64,000 nucleotides of DNA from a bacterium (GTDB lineage Bacteria > Bacillota > Bacilli > Lactobacillales > Streptococcaceae). The notes below the pieces were generated by a model. It was not told where the DNA came from and made no database searches. It saw nothing but the letters and a program-made list of their open reading frames with translations. Both the position numbers and the translations under genes were made by a program. Every line of letters starts with the position of its first letter. Within the stretch, counting starts at the first letter, position 1. Below, one piece after another: positions 8,970-18,016 of the stretch. The DNA is taken from positions 88,144-152,143 of the forward strand of contig CAJNDD010000002.1 of NCBI GenBank assembly GCA_905221435.1, read 5' to 3'.

Positions 8970-9602
8970 ATGGTCGCAAAAACAGAAAAATCTCAAGCAA
9001 TGATTGAAAAAATTTTATCAACAGCTTCACAGCTCTTTATTCACAACGGCTATGAAAAAACAAGTGTACAAAACATAGCGCAAACAGCTAGTATTTCAAA
9101 AGGAGCCATTTATCACCATTTTCAATCAAAAGATGAAATTCTTTTTGCAGTTTTAAAACAGCGTTATCAATTGATGGAAAAGGAATTGGTAGACTGGCTT
9201 GAATCCACCAGTCATTTAACTGGAAGAGAGCAGCTCAAAGAAATCTTTCAGTTTAGTTTAAAAAGTCAGAAAACTAACTACGAAATGTTGAATCACGCGC
9301 CTCTTGATGCGGAGTTCATGTTGACTATTATCCGTTACAATCTGCGTATAGGAACTCCCCTTATTGCAGATATTATAAAAAAAGGAATAGAAGATCAGTC
9401 CATCCAACCCATCCCCTTCCCTAATGAAGCAGCCGAGACAATCTTACTTTTGACTAACTTTTGGGTAGAAGGGAGTATTTTTGAAAATTCTTCCGAAAAA
9501 ATAGTTGATCGTATCTATTTTTTACAATTTATGCTTCAATCCATCGGCTTAGATATTTTTGATGAATCTTTGATCCAAGAAATTTTAAGTCAATCAAATT
9601 AA
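8970..9602 (+). CDS. TetR/AcrR family transcriptional regulator
   Basis: This 210-residue repressor carries a typical N-terminal helix-turn-helix (IAQTASISKGAIYHHFQSKD, residues 33-52) and a helical ligand-binding C-terminal part. AGAAGGA precedes the ATG. It follows the small membrane protein by 99 bp, probably as one transcript from 8469, and the palindrome at 8514-8527 would give autoregulation. The effector ligand is unknown. Confidence 0.9.
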   Translation: MVAKTEKSQAMIEKILSTASQLFIHNGYEKTSVQNIAQTASISKGAIYHHFQSKDEILFAVLKQRYQLMEKELVDWLESTSHLTGREQLKEIFQFSLKSQKTNYEMLNHAPLDAEFMLTIIRYNLRIGTPLIADIIKKGIEDQSIQPIPFPNEAAETILLLTNFWVEGSIFENSSEKIVDRIYFLQFMLQSIGLDIFDESLIQEILSQSN

Positions 9603-9692
9603 ATACAATCTTTTGTTTACTTTTAAAACCGTAGACAAACGTCGGGCAAGGTGACATAATAAGGTAATAAAAAATAAGCTAAACGATTATAA

Positions 9693-9740
9693 AAAATAGG
9701 ATAGTTCCCCAAATGTTTTTTTGGCGAACTATCCTATTTT
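9693..9740. terminator. Bidirectional terminator between tetR and uppP
   Basis: AAAATAGGATAGTTC (9693-9707) is perfectly complementary to GAACTATCCTATTTT (9726-9740). The 15-bp stem is flanked by A on the left and T on the right, and it separates two convergent genes. Confidence 0.9.
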
Positions 9741-9749
9741 ATTTTAAAC

Positions 9750-10595
9750 TTATACAAATAAACGCACAAAACTATAGAGCAACAAGACACTACCAAGTAC
9801 AATACGGTATTTACCAAAGAGTGTAAAGTCGTGTTTCTTCACATAGCTGGTCAAGAAACGAATGGCAACCATGCTGACCGCGAAGGCAACACCCATAGCA
9901 ACCAAGAGCAAGAATAATTGCCCAAAACTCAAAAGTTGACCTGATTTAATAAATTTGAAAATCTTTAAAGCACTAGCCCCAAACATAACAGGAATCCCGA
10001 GGTAGAAGGTAAACTCTGTTACGACAGAACGGCTCGTTCCATTCAACAAACCACCGACGATCGTCGCACCTGAACGGCTCGTTCCTGGAAAGAGGGCGAG
10101 GACTTGGAAGAGTCCAATGTAAAGGGCTGTTTTATAAGGCAATTTGTCTAACTCTGTTACTGTTGGTTCAATAGCTTGCGCCTTATTTCTTTTTTCAAGA
10201 TAGATAAAGGCAACCCCGTAAATAATCAACATAATCGCAACTGAAACCATGTTATGGAAGTTGGCATCAAACCAATCATCTAGTTTAAAAACCAATAGCA
10301 AAGGCAAGGTCGCAAGGAGGACTTTTGACCACAACTGCCAAGTTCTACGAACTTCGACCTTATTTTTACCAGGTTTGAAGGGATTGAGCTTGTTAAAGTA
10401 AATTACCACAACTGCTAAAATGGCACCAAGCTGAATGACAACATTAAACATAGACATGAAGGCTTCATTTTGGTCCTTATATTGTACAAATTCTTCAACC
10501 AAGATCAAGTGGCCAGTACTTGATATAGGCAACCATTCTGTAATTCCTTCAACAATCCCAAAAAAGATTGACTTCAAAATTTCAATAAAATACAT
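9750..10595 (-). CDS. uppP: Undecaprenyl-diphosphate phosphatase UppP (BacA)
   Basis: UppP recycles the lipid carrier of cell-wall synthesis by dephosphorylating undecaprenyl pyrophosphate, and overproduction gives bacitracin tolerance. The 281-residue polytopic protein has both signature motifs: [15 protein letters not shown] near residues 16-30 and PGTSRSGAT in the second half. An AAAAAGGAG site precedes the ATG. It runs parallel to the DUF2207 gene upstream, 59 bp away. Confidence 0.96.
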   Translation of the reverse strand: MYFIEILKSIFFGIVEGITEWLPISSTGHLILVEEFVQYKDQNEAFMSMFNVVIQLGAILAVVVIYFNKLNPFKPGKNKVEVRRTWQLWSKVLLATLPLLLVFKLDDWFDANFHNMVSVAIMLIIYGVAFIYLEKRNKAQAIEPTVTELDKLPYKTALYIGLFQVLALFPGTSRSGATIVGGLLNGTSRSVVTEFTFYLGIPVMFGASALKIFKFIKSGQLLSFGQLFLLLVAMGVAFAVSMVAIRFLTSYVKKHDFTLFGKYRIVLGSVLLLYSFVRLFV

Positions 10596-10654
10596 ACATT
10601 ACTCCTTTTTCTGTCCTCTATTATAGCATAATTTCGGATGTTGCGATAGATTTT

Positions 10655-12550
10655 TTAGAAGGCGCCGATACTACCACCGCCTCCGCCTCCTGAGAATCCT
10701 CCACCTGAAGAACCACTTCCAGAAGATACAGAGTAATTGCTAGCTGTATTCGCGACAGCAGTATATTGCTTGATTTGTGCAGTTGAGGTGTAGAACTGTG
10801 AGTGCCAACCATAGGCTACATAAAGATTCAAATCTGGATTTTCAAGCTGAATATGGCGAACTTTCATTAACTTGCTCACCTTCTTAGCATAACCAAAGAG
10901 AGTCGCATAGACCAATAGACGGTTCCAAAGGACGATGCTCTCTAGCTCGGCCTGATCCAGATGAGCGATGTCGCGAAGCATATTTTCAAAACTCGTCCAG
11001 AGATAGAAGATCTCCGCTCCTTCCTCTGTTAGAACTCCATCGCGATAGGCTCCTCGCGTGGCAAGATAAACCCAGAAACTAGCCCCTAATCCTGTCAACC
11101 CTAAGAGTAGAAACGGGATCGAAAAGAAGCCATGTGTTTTCCAGCTATAGTAAAAGAATAGCAGTCCACCTAGAGCTGTTATGGCTGAACAAACTCGCAT
11201 CCCGAGAGCAAGGCGGCGTTCCTCGCTTGTCAAGGGACGATAGTAGCTTGGGATACGAAGTACATGGACCTTATCCTTGACACAAGACTGAATGCGTTGA
11301 AGTCTTCCTTCAAAGGAGCGTTTAAGACGCGAGCCTGTTTCTCGGATATGTTTTTCATCTGACTCTTTGGCACCACGGTAAAGGGAAGATGAAACTTGGT
11401 AATCAGGGAAGAGCTCTGAAATAGCCAATTCTTTCTTATTTGACAAAGTCATGCGCAGGCATTCCTTCTCAAAATTGGACAAACCCTTTTCACTGATAAT
11501 GCGCACATAAGGTTCCTCATCCCCTTGGAAAATAGATAAATGGCCTCGATCTACTAAATCCAACAAGGTTGCCTGAATCAAACGTTCAAAAGTAAATTTA
11601 CCAAACCCTGATTTGTTTAGGGGATTGACTTCCTCTAAGGAAGTTGAATACACTGCTTCTGCTAAAACCATTGGAGGCAAATCCATCGGTGGTTCGTAGA
11701 GTCGATGATCTTTTGGAAAGACCTTTTTAATGCTTGTACTCTGACGAAACTTCCTATAGAAGAGAGGAACTAAAAGTAAGAGGCTCATAAAAATGACAGG
11801 AAACATCCATTTCATCAAAATCTCACTTTGCGCTTTTTCTGTCGCTATATTGGTTTCAATCCGGTTAAAATCGGTTAAACGTTCTTCCTCTAATCCTTGA
11901 TCTGGAGCTTCTGCAAAAGCACTTCTCGGCCAGTAAGCATGTAATTCGATTTGACTCTTTCTAGGAAGGTCTTTCATTTTGACATGATAGAGATTATTTA
12001 CTTTTTCAACAATAGAGTCCCTTAGGAGCTGTCCTGTATGAAAATAGAGTTTCTCTACTGGAGTATCTGAGCTAACCTTGAACTCAACCTCTTTGATGTC
12101 TCCAGTACTATCTGTCAAGGGCTGCCAATTTAGCTCTGCGATATCCTTATATAAGAAGAGAAGGTTTGTTAGTTTCCAGGTAACCGTTACCCGAACAGTA
12201 TCGCCAGCATATCCAGCATTGTAAATTTTTACCTCGTAGCCGTCCTCTTTCTCCATAGTATAGAAGGAAACATTTTGAACAACCTTTCCATTTTTAGAGA
12301 CCTGAACGGTTGGATCGGGATCAATGTCAAACCCTCCTGGCATTTTCCCAGCTTTTCCTAGTCCAACTAACTGGCCATCATAATCATTTCCAAAACGGTA
12401 GGTGATTGTTTCCTTAAAAATTGCAGTATTATCTGCATGAATATTCAAATCACCCTGATAGGATAAAATATCAAAGTCTACTGCAAAAACTAGGCTCGGT
12501 ATAAATAATAAATAAGCAAATACCAAAGCCAACAGCCATCTTTTTTTCAT
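10655..12550 (-). CDS. DUF2207 domain-containing membrane protein
   Basis: This 631-residue surface/membrane protein starts with a signal peptide (MKKRWLLALVFAYLLFIPSL). An extracellular DUF2207 domain follows (about residues 25-240), then a transmembrane helix near 250-265, a large cytoplasmic part, two more helices near 455-495, and a Gly/Ser-rich tail (GSGSSGGGFSGGGGGG). This layout is common in Firmicutes, where the function is unknown. An AAGGGA site precedes the ATG. The frame is intact. Confidence 0.88.
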   Translation of the reverse strand: MKKRWLLALVFAYLLFIPSLVFAVDFDILSYQGDLNIHADNTAIFKETITYRFGNDYDGQLVGLGKAGKMPGGFDIDPDPTVQVSKNGKVVQNVSFYTMEKEDGYEVKIYNAGYAGDTVRVTVTWKLTNLLFLYKDIAELNWQPLTDSTGDIKEVEFKVSSDTPVEKLYFHTGQLLRDSIVEKVNNLYHVKMKDLPRKSQIELHAYWPRSAFAEAPDQGLEEERLTDFNRIETNIATEKAQSEILMKWMFPVIFMSLLLLVPLFYRKFRQSTSIKKVFPKDHRLYEPPMDLPPMVLAEAVYSTSLEEVNPLNKSGFGKFTFERLIQATLLDLVDRGHLSIFQGDEEPYVRIISEKGLSNFEKECLRMTLSNKKELAISELFPDYQVSSSLYRGAKESDEKHIRETGSRLKRSFEGRLQRIQSCVKDKVHVLRIPSYYRPLTSEERRLALGMRVCSAITALGGLLFFYYSWKTHGFFSIPFLLLGLTGLGASFWVYLATRGAYRDGVLTEEGAEIFYLWTSFENMLRDIAHLDQAELESIVLWNRLLVYATLFGYAKKVSKLMKVRHIQLENPDLNLYVAYGWHSQFYTSTAQIKQYTAVANTASNYSVSSGSGSSGGGFSGGGGGGSIGAF

Positions 12551-12680
12551 AATCGGTTCCCTTTCAATCTTTTCACCATTATATCATTTTTTATAAGTAA
12601 AGGCTTACTTGTATTGAAAATCTCACTATTTTTAGATACAATAGAGAGAAGTCATTTTTAGACTAGAAATAGGAGAAAAC

Positions 12681-14246
12681 ATGAAAAAATTATGCTTATC
12701 TATTCTTGCTAGCCTAACCCTTACCTTAGGACTAGTTAGCCAAGTCCAAGCCGACGAATATTTACGCATCGGGATGGAGGCAGCTTACGCCCCCTTCAAC
12801 TGGACTCAAGACGACGATAGTAACGGCGCCGTCAAAATCGACGGTACCAACCAATATGCCAACGGCTACGATGTTCAAATTGCTAAAAAGATTGCCAAAG
12901 ACTTAGGCAAGGAACCCTTGGTTGTGAAAACCAAATGGGAAGGACTTGTTCCAGCCCTTACTTCTGGCAAAATCGATATGATCATTGCTGGTATGAGCCC
13001 AACCGCTGAACGCAAACAAGAAATTGCTTTTTCAAGCAGTTACTATACTAGCGAACCGGTTCTATTGGTAAAAAAGGACTCTGCCTATGCGAATGCCAAC
13101 TCTTTGGAAGACTTTAGCGGAGCAAAAATCACGTCTCAACAAGGTGTTTACCTTTATGATCTGATTTCTCAAATTCCAGGTGCCAAAAAAGAAACAGCTA
13201 TGGGAGACTTTGCCCAAATGCGTCAAGCTCTGGAGGCCGGTGTTATTGATGCCTATGTTTCTGAACGACCTGAAGCACTGACCGCTGAGTCTGCTAACGC
13301 TAAGTTCAAAATGATTCAACCCCAACCAGGTTTCAAAACTGGCGAAGAAGATACCGCTATTGCCATTGGTCTTCGTAAAGATGACAGCCGTATCAGCCAA
13401 ATCAATGCGAGCATCGAAACCATCTCTAAGGATGAGCAAGTAGCCCTCATGGATCGTATGATCAAAGAGCAACCTGTGGAGTCTACAACAACAGAGGGAG
13501 AAAGTAGTTTCTTTAGCCAAGTCGCTAAGATTCTTTCTGAAAACTGGCAACAACTCTTGCGTGGTGCTGGTATCACACTCCTAATCTCCATTATCGGAAC
13601 CATCACAGGTCTCCTTATCGGACTTGCAATCGGGGTCTTCCGTACCGCTCCACTATCTGAGAATAAGGCAATGTACGCCCTACAGAAACTAGTCGGTTGG
13701 ATTCTCAATGTCTATATTGAGATCTTCCGTGGTACACCGATGATTGTTCAATCCATGGTTATCTACTATGGAACTGCCCAAGCTTTTGGTATTAACCTTG
13801 ACCGCACACTGGCTGCTATCTTCATCGTCTCAATCAATACGGGAGCCTACATGACAGAGATCGTTCGTGGTGGTATTCTAGCAGTTGACAAAGGACAGTT
13901 TGAAGCCGCAACCGCTCTTGGTATGACCCATAACCAAACCATGCGTAAGATTGTCCTACCTCAGGTTGTCCGTAATATTCTACCTGCTACTGGTAATGAG
14001 TTTGTCATCAATATCAAAGATACCTCTGTATTGAACGTTATTTCAGTTGTTGAGCTTTATTTCTCAGGAAATACTGTAGCAACACAAACCTATCAATACT
14101 TCCAGACCTTTACCATCATCGCCGTAATTTACTTTGTCCTCACCTTTACCGTGACCCGTATCCTACGCTTCATCGAGCGTCGTATGGACATGGATACTTA
14201 CACTACAGGTGCTAACCAAATGCAAACGGAGGATTTGAAAAAATGA
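12681..14246 (+). CDS. Amino acid ABC transporter, fused substrate-binding and permease protein
   Basis: One 521-residue polypeptide combines a secreted solute-binding domain and a permease. Residues 1-24 form a signal peptide (ending VQADE). Residues 25-265 are a family-3 binding domain ([15 protein letters not shown]). Residues 290-500 form a GlnP-type permease with the EAA loop ([20 protein letters not shown]). The fusion resembles GlnPH-like importers for polar amino acids, but the substrate cannot be read from sequence. AGGAGA precedes the ATG. It overlaps the ATPase gene by 4 bp (ATGA). Confidence 0.95.
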   Translation: MKKLCLSILASLTLTLGLVSQVQADEYLRIGMEAAYAPFNWTQDDDSNGAVKIDGTNQYANGYDVQIAKKIAKDLGKEPLVVKTKWEGLVPALTSGKIDMIIAGMSPTAERKQEIAFSSSYYTSEPVLLVKKDSAYANANSLEDFSGAKITSQQGVYLYDLISQIPGAKKETAMGDFAQMRQALEAGVIDAYVSERPEALTAESANAKFKMIQPQPGFKTGEEDTAIAIGLRKDDSRISQINASIETISKDEQVALMDRMIKEQPVESTTTEGESSFFSQVAKILSENWQQLLRGAGITLLISIIGTITGLLIGLAIGVFRTAPLSENKAMYALQKLVGWILNVYIEIFRGTPMIVQSMVIYYGTAQAFGINLDRTLAAIFIVSINTGAYMTEIVRGGILAVDKGQFEAATALGMTHNQTMRKIVLPQVVRNILPATGNEFVINIKDTSVLNVISVVELYFSGNTVATQTYQYFQTFTIIAVIYFVLTFTVTRILRFIERRMDMDTYTTGANQMQTEDLKK

Positions 14247-14983
14247 CACAACCAATCCTTGAAATCAAACACCTCAAAAAATCCTATGGGCAAAACGAAG
14301 TGCTAAAAGACATTTCTCTCACCGTCCATAAAGGAGAGGTTATTTCCATCATCGGGAGCTCAGGAAGCGGAAAATCAACCTTCCTTCGTTCGATCAATTT
14401 ACTAGAAACACCTACAGAGGGAGAGATTCTCTATCGAGGAGAAAACGTCTTAGAAAAAGGCTATAACCTCACCCATTATCGTGAAAAACTCGGTATGGTT
14501 TTCCAATCTTTCAATCTCTTTGAAAACCTCGATGTTCTCGAAAATACGATCGTTGCCCAAACGACTGTCCTTAAACGAGAACGCTCTGAAGCTGAAAAAA
14601 TTGCCAAAGAAAATCTTGAAAAAGTTGGCATGGGAGAACGCTACTGGCAAGCCAAGCCTAAACAACTTTCAGGTGGACAAAAGCAACGTGTAGCCATCGC
14701 TCGCGCCCTCTCCATGAATCCTGACGCCATTCTCTTTGACGAACCAACATCTGCTCTTGACCCTGAAATGGTTGGAGAAGTCCTCAAAATTATGCAGGAT
14801 CTGGCTCAAGAAGGCTTGACCATGATCGTCGTAACCCACGAGATAGAATTCGCTCGCGATGTCTCTCACCGTGTCATCTTTATGGACAAAGGCGTCATTG
14901 CAGAGGAAGGCAAACCAGAAGACCTCTTCACGAACCCTAAAGAGGAACGGACACGAGAATTTCTTCAACGTTATCTCAAATAA
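14243..14983 (+). CDS. Amino acid ABC transporter ATP-binding protein
   Basis: This 246-residue ATPase is the partner of the fused binding/permease protein. It has Walker A (GSSGSGKST), signature ([15 protein letters not shown]), Walker B (AILFDEP) and the H-loop (VVTHE). The length and the [11 protein letters not shown] start place it with GlnQ-like polar amino acid importers. The ATGA overlap with the gene before it means translational coupling. Two hairpins follow the stop. Confidence 0.95.
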   Translation: MTQPILEIKHLKKSYGQNEVLKDISLTVHKGEVISIIGSSGSGKSTFLRSINLLETPTEGEILYRGENVLEKGYNLTHYREKLGMVFQSFNLFENLDVLENTIVAQTTVLKRERSEAEKIAKENLEKVGMGERYWQAKPKQLSGGQKQRVAIARALSMNPDAILFDEPTSALDPEMVGEVLKIMQDLAQEGLTMIVVTHEIEFARDVSHRVIFMDKGVIAEEGKPEDLFTNPKEERTREFLQRYLK

Positions 14984-14993
14984 AATAAAAAGA

Positions 14994-15066
14994 AAAGACT
15001 GCAGTCTTTATATAATCTCAGATTAAAGAAAAATCCATTTTGGACAATTTCTTTAATCTTTTTCTT
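14994..15066 (+). terminator. Tandem terminator hairpins after the amino acid transporter
   Basis: AAAGACTGCAGTCTTT (14994-15009) is a perfect palindrome. Shortly after it AGATTAAAGAAA (15020-15031) pairs perfectly with TTTCTTTAATCT (15048-15059), followed by a T-rich run. The second is the stronger terminator. Confidence 0.75.
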
Positions 15067-15182
15067 TTACTAGAAAAAGTTTAAAAAACTCTAAAAAATA
15101 GTATTACATCAGCATTCTTAGGAGTTTCTACTATATAGTATACAACCTTTAAAGGAGCAATTTTTTAATTACTGATAGATTT

Positions 15183-15270
15183 TGAAACAACTGACTTTGT
15201 CAGCTTGCAACTACATTTGTAAGCGTCTAAAGGCGCGATAACCGTGTCAATTGCATCATTTTAGTGTAAA
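15183..15270 (-). repeat. Structured dispersed repeat, copy 1
   Basis: This stretch aligns with 17338-17427 in the same orientation and at similar length. Both copies keep a hairpin CTGAC-AAA-GTCAG with flanking GCAA/TTGY and a second hairpin with a TTTA loop. Both directly follow the T run of a minus-strand terminator. The CTGACTTTGTCAG core resembles the stems of pneumococcal BOX elements, but the rest does not match BOX as I know it. Confidence 0.5.
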
Positions 15271-15282
15271 AGCATCAAAAAA

Positions 15283-15308
15283 ACATCCAAGAAAACATTC
15301 TTGGATGT
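15283..15308 (-). terminator. Terminator of the GNAT gene
   Basis: ACATCCAAGAA (15283-15293) pairs with TTCTTGGATGT (15298-15308). On the minus strand seven T follow. It lies 53 bp after the acetyltransferase stop. Confidence 0.85.
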
Positions 15309-15361
15309 CCGTAAAGATTGATAACTCCATTAACCTTGTCAGTGGACTGGAAATGATGATA

Positions 15362-15874
15362 TTATGACCTCCTTATCTCAAATACTACTGTGTGAACCCA
15401 CTCATTATGAATTTGTAAGTCATTTTCTATCATCCTACTAAAGGTGAAGCCATTTTTTATAAGCACCCTCTGAGAAGCTAGATTACCCGTTGCCGTTCCT
15501 GCAATAATTTTATTTAAAGCATAAGTATTGAATGCCTTGTCTAAAACGAGTTTAACCGCTTCGCTGGCATAACCTAAATTGCTAACATTTTCCCCAATTC
15601 TGTACCCGAGCTCTGCTGTTTTTCGATTATTCTCTAAAACACTTAAATTGATTCTTCCGACCATAACACCTTGCGAATCTCTGATAAGATGCATGTAGAC
15701 ATCCCGATTCGTTTGTTCCGCTAACAATTCCTTCGTGATTTCTTTAAAACCTTCTAAATTAAAATAGTTAGCTGGTCTAGGAGGTAGATTTCGTTCAAAA
15801 TACTCTCGATTTTCTTTCTCAAAAGAATAAACGTCTAGACCATTTTCTTCAGACAACAGCTCTAAACTAATCAT
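15362..15874 (-). CDS. GNAT family N-acetyltransferase (RimJ/RimL-like)
   Basis: The 170-residue protein has the RimJ-type pattern: a hydrophobic strand with GRINLSVLENN, AELGYRIGENVSNLGYASEA, and the acetyl-CoA site region ending in IAGTATGNLASQRVLIKNGF. Such enzymes acetylate N-termini of ribosomal proteins or small molecules; the substrate is unknown. AAGGGA precedes the ATG. It lies inside the accessory zone downstream of the split membrane protein gene. Confidence 0.88.
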   Translation of the reverse strand: MISLELLSEENGLDVYSFEKENREYFERNLPPRPANYFNLEGFKEITKELLAEQTNRDVYMHLIRDSQGVMVGRINLSVLENNRKTAELGYRIGENVSNLGYASEAVKLVLDKAFNTYALNKIIAGTATGNLASQRVLIKNGFTFSRMIENDLQIHNEWVHTVVFEIRRS

Positions 15875-15916
15875 TACAAAACTTCCCTTCTCAGCAAAAA
15901 TATTGTTAGATAGAGT

Positions 15917-16129
15917 TTACATTCTCGATTTAGCTTCTCCTTCTTTCTTATTGCGATAATATTTTATAAACTCTTCCTGACTGTTGACAATATGTTCCTG
16001 TCCATCTACTGAGTTTTCCGCAGGAATTTTCACATTGTCAAATAAGTTTGTTCCTTCCTTATACAAGAGTTGATAAATTGGCACCCCGTAAAATGCTTCA
16101 TTCACAACAAACTGGACTAGACCTAGCAA
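15917..16129 (-). pseudogene. In-frame C-terminal extension of the upstream membrane protein, separated by a stop
   Basis: This 70-codon stretch is in exactly the same frame as the gene ending at 16133; only a TAG codon and one Glu codon lie between. It has no ATG near its beginning (the first possible start is TTG) and no properly spaced ribosome-binding site, since GGAG touches the TTG. The peptide (VQFVVNEAFYGVPIYQLLYK, then hydrophilic to KKEGEAKSRM) looks like a continuation. I favour a nonsense mutation or a readthrough tail over a separate gene. Confidence 0.5.
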
Positions 16130-16132
16130 CTC

Positions 16133-17098
16133 CTATTCTAATTTTTGCAACAGCTTTACAACTTGCTGATTATCAATCCTCACATAGTATACACCACTAT
16201 CACTGACAAGTTTATCCTCTTTATACTTAGCAATTTTTACAGCATAAAGGCCTCGTGGTAGGGGTTGGTTGGCAAAAAATTCCTTCATGAGCCTTTCAAG
16301 CTCTTTAAGATAGTCAGCATACAAGAGATCTCTTTTTTCCTTCGGAACGAAATACTGAAATTCAAACGTCGGTATAAAAATCTCTTTTTGGAAAAGATAT
16401 TGAGCATCCATGGGATACATTCCTTGCAGAGCTTGGCCCTTGCTTTGATTTTCCTCTAATATTTCATTATAAAGATAGATATTATCTGATTGGTTATTAA
16501 ATTCAAAACCAATACCTTGATACTTCAAATCAGGAAGTTTAGGATCTTTGATTGAACTGTCCAGCATTTTTAAAAATTCGCTGGTGCCTGGACTAACCTC
16601 AATACCTAAATAGGCTAATTCTGGGAAAACATCATAAATTTTTTTATAATTCTTGTAATCAACCTCTGCATCTGTCTTTCTATATGTTTTATTTTCCGAA
16701 AAGCGAGTATAGTATTTAAATCGAGTTTTAACCTGATAGGTTTTTCCGGCTATATTTTCACTGTAGGTTCCATGGATTATAAATCCTCCCACGCTTGTAT
16801 AGTTTTTCTCGTATTTTTCTAACTCAAACTGTCCTGTAAGACCGTAATTTTGATAAGAACGATGCACAGCTTGCTCAATCTCAGTTCGACTTGCATGGGC
16901 AAACAGCCCCCACATATCCATTAGAGCAAGAATAGGACTAAGCACTGTGAAGATTACGATTGGGATTACTATGGATAAGCAACCTATTAATAGCCAATTT
17001 CTTTTCTTGGCCTTTCCTTCAAATTTTTTAACAGTTTTCTGTTTCCTTTTTAAGATTAGAATGAGCAAAACCAAAATCCCTAATACCAATAAAACCAA
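16133..17098 (-). CDS. Hypothetical membrane-anchored protein (possibly truncated by a stop codon)
   Basis: The 321-residue product has two N-terminal transmembrane helices (residues 1-17 and about 35-62, LIGCLSIVIPIVIFTVLSPI) and a long extracytoplasmic, Tyr-rich domain. No family is recognised. Translation probably starts at TTG 17098, because AAAGGAG lies 9 nt upstream and no ATG is nearby. The reading frame continues past the TAG for 70 more codons, so the original protein may have had about 393 residues. Confidence 0.65.
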   Translation of the reverse strand: MVLLVLGILVLLILILKRKQKTVKKFEGKAKKRNWLLIGCLSIVIPIVIFTVLSPILALMDMWGLFAHASRTEIEQAVHRSYQNYGLTGQFELEKYEKNYTSVGGFIIHGTYSENIAGKTYQVKTRFKYYTRFSENKTYRKTDAEVDYKNYKKIYDVFPELAYLGIEVSPGTSEFLKMLDSSIKDPKLPDLKYQGIGFEFNNQSDNIYLYNEILEENQSKGQALQGMYPMDAQYLFQKEIFIPTFEFQYFVPKEKRDLLYADYLKELERLMKEFFANQPLPRGLYAVKIAKYKEDKLVSDSGVYYVRIDNQQVVKLLQKLE

Positions 17099-17269
17099 TC
17101 TACAATCTCCTTTTACTTTGGACAGCTGCTAACAGATATATAGGAGACTGACAGAAATACTCGTCTCACCCTGCTAACTTATCCTGAATTCCATAAACTC
17201 GTCTGAAATGAGGAACAATCCTTGTCTCATTATACCACATGGGCAATGCCGTGAGAAGATGAGAAAAAT

Positions 17270-17303
17270 AAAAAACACCCCATGGTGTGAACCATGAAGT
17301 GTT
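17270..17303 (-). terminator. Terminator hairpin, exact copy of the rpsI terminator
   Basis: On the minus strand AACACTTCATGGT pairs with ACCATGGGGTGTT around a TCAC loop, followed by a T run. The 34 bp at 17270-17303 are identical to 20296-20329 downstream of rpsI. Confidence 0.8.
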
Positions 17304-17337
17304 TCGAAACGTTGATATAATCGTATTGATTAACGTT

Positions 17338-17427
17338 TTGAGGCAACTGACTTTGTCAGGTTGCAGCCGTATTTGTAAGTGGCTAAAGCCACAACAACTA
17401 CGTCAACTGCCACAATTTAGTATAAAA
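17338..17427 (-). repeat. Structured dispersed repeat, copy 2
   Basis: This is homologous to 15183-15270. The hairpin GTGGC-TTTA-GCCAC and the hairpin CTGAC-AAA-GTCAG with GCAAC/TTGC flanks are intact here; the first is slightly imperfect in the other copy. It again begins right after a terminator T run on the minus strand. Confidence 0.5.
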
Positions 17428-17435
17428 GCACAAAA

Positions 17436-17457
17436 AGAACACCCCGAAAGGTGCTCT
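17436..17457 (-). terminator. Terminator following the rpsI tail copy
   Basis: On the minus strand GAGCACC pairs with GGTGTTC (one G-T pair), followed by TTTTTG. It lies 26 bp after the stop of the duplicated rpsI tail and may be the ancestral rpsI terminator. Confidence 0.65.
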
Positions 17458-17482
17458 CTGTAAGTATAGTAATTCTTTCGAA

Positions 17483-17532
17483 TTAACGTTTACTAAATTG
17501 TGATGCTTTACGAGCTTTCTTAAGACCTGGTT
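17483..17532 (-). pseudogene. Duplicated 3' end of rpsI (att-like site)
   Basis: This encodes [15 protein letters not shown] and a stop, the exact C-terminus of ribosomal protein S9, without the rest of the gene. The 28 bp at 17505-17532 are identical to 20377-20404 in intact rpsI. Closer to the stop, all differences between the copies are synonymous. This fits the distal att site of an element that integrated at the rpsI 3' end, leaving the original gene end here. Confidence 0.75.
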
Positions 17533-17636
17533 GGGGCACCACTTATTTCATCTAATTTCAAAGTGCTTTAAAATCAACGTTTTCATAAGTTTTCAAAAAA
17601 TAAAATTTCATTAAATTTTAACTGATTTCATCTGAA

Positions 17637-17698
17637 TGGTGTGGATTTTATCCAAAAAATACACGAATTAAGCTGATAAATACTAAAAGTTCACACCA
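17637..17698. repeat. Inverted TGGTGTG motifs next to the rpsI tail copy
   Basis: TGGTGTGGATTTT (17637-17649) and, inverted, AAAAGTTCACACCA (17685-17698) frame a 35-bp spacer. Related direct repeats lie at 20257-20281 beside intact rpsI. Their position just inside both ends suggests arm-type integrase binding sites. Confidence 0.5.
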
Positions 17699-17742
17699 TT
17701 AGTTAAATTATTTTTTGTTACATACATTTTTTAGATGATAGA

Positions 17743-17763
17743 CCTCCTAATTTATTTATTATA
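17743..17763 (-). promoter_or_regulatory. Orphan extended -10 promoter and ribosome-binding site
   Basis: On the minus strand TGCTATAAT (TATAAT at 17758-17763) is followed by a perfect AGGAGG (17743-17748), but no start codon lies within usable distance; the codons after it are ATC and TAA. It looks like the head of a deleted gene, possibly a recombinase. Confidence 0.4.
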
Positions 17764-17790
17764 GCATTTGAGCAAACCTCCGTTATCAGA

Positions 17791-17847
17791 AAACAACCAG
17801 AAAGAAAAACCGCAAAATTAATATTTGCTTTCTGGTTGTTTTTTTAT
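17791..17847 (+). terminator. Strong intrinsic terminator in the decayed zone
   Basis: AAACAACCAGAAAG (17791-17804) pairs perfectly with CTTTCTGGTTGTTT (17828-17841), followed by T on the plus strand. No plus-strand gene now precedes it; it may serve the DUF389 gene on the other strand. Confidence 0.7.
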
Positions 17848-18016
17848 AAATTGAATTTGCAGTAAAATACTTTACTCATTTACACTATCCCTTTCTTCTA
17901 TGTACTTTCTTTCATCTAAAGAAAAACCTCGTATTCATCAATTTTATTTTGTTATAGGTGAGAAAGAAGAACAAACAAGAAAAACACGGCATAAAAACCT
18001 ATTCAGTTCATCGTCC

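Larger units (their letters stand above)
17099..18016. other. Long gene-poor stretch with repeats, terminators and the rpsI tail copy
   Basis: Over 900 bp hold no intact gene. From left to right there are a terminator hairpin identical to the one after rpsI (17270-17303), a structured repeat, another terminator, a second copy of the rpsI 3' end (17483-17532), TGGTGTG motifs (17637-17698), an isolated promoter with AGGAGG but no start codon (17743-17763, minus) and a strong plus-strand terminator (17791-17847). It reads as the scar of a lost mobile element. Confidence 0.6.

Noticed and set aside
15183..15270. The hairpin repeat as a small peptide gene
   Set aside because: Both copies have an open frame, but differences are mostly non-synonymous, there is no ribosome-binding site and hairpins are better conserved.
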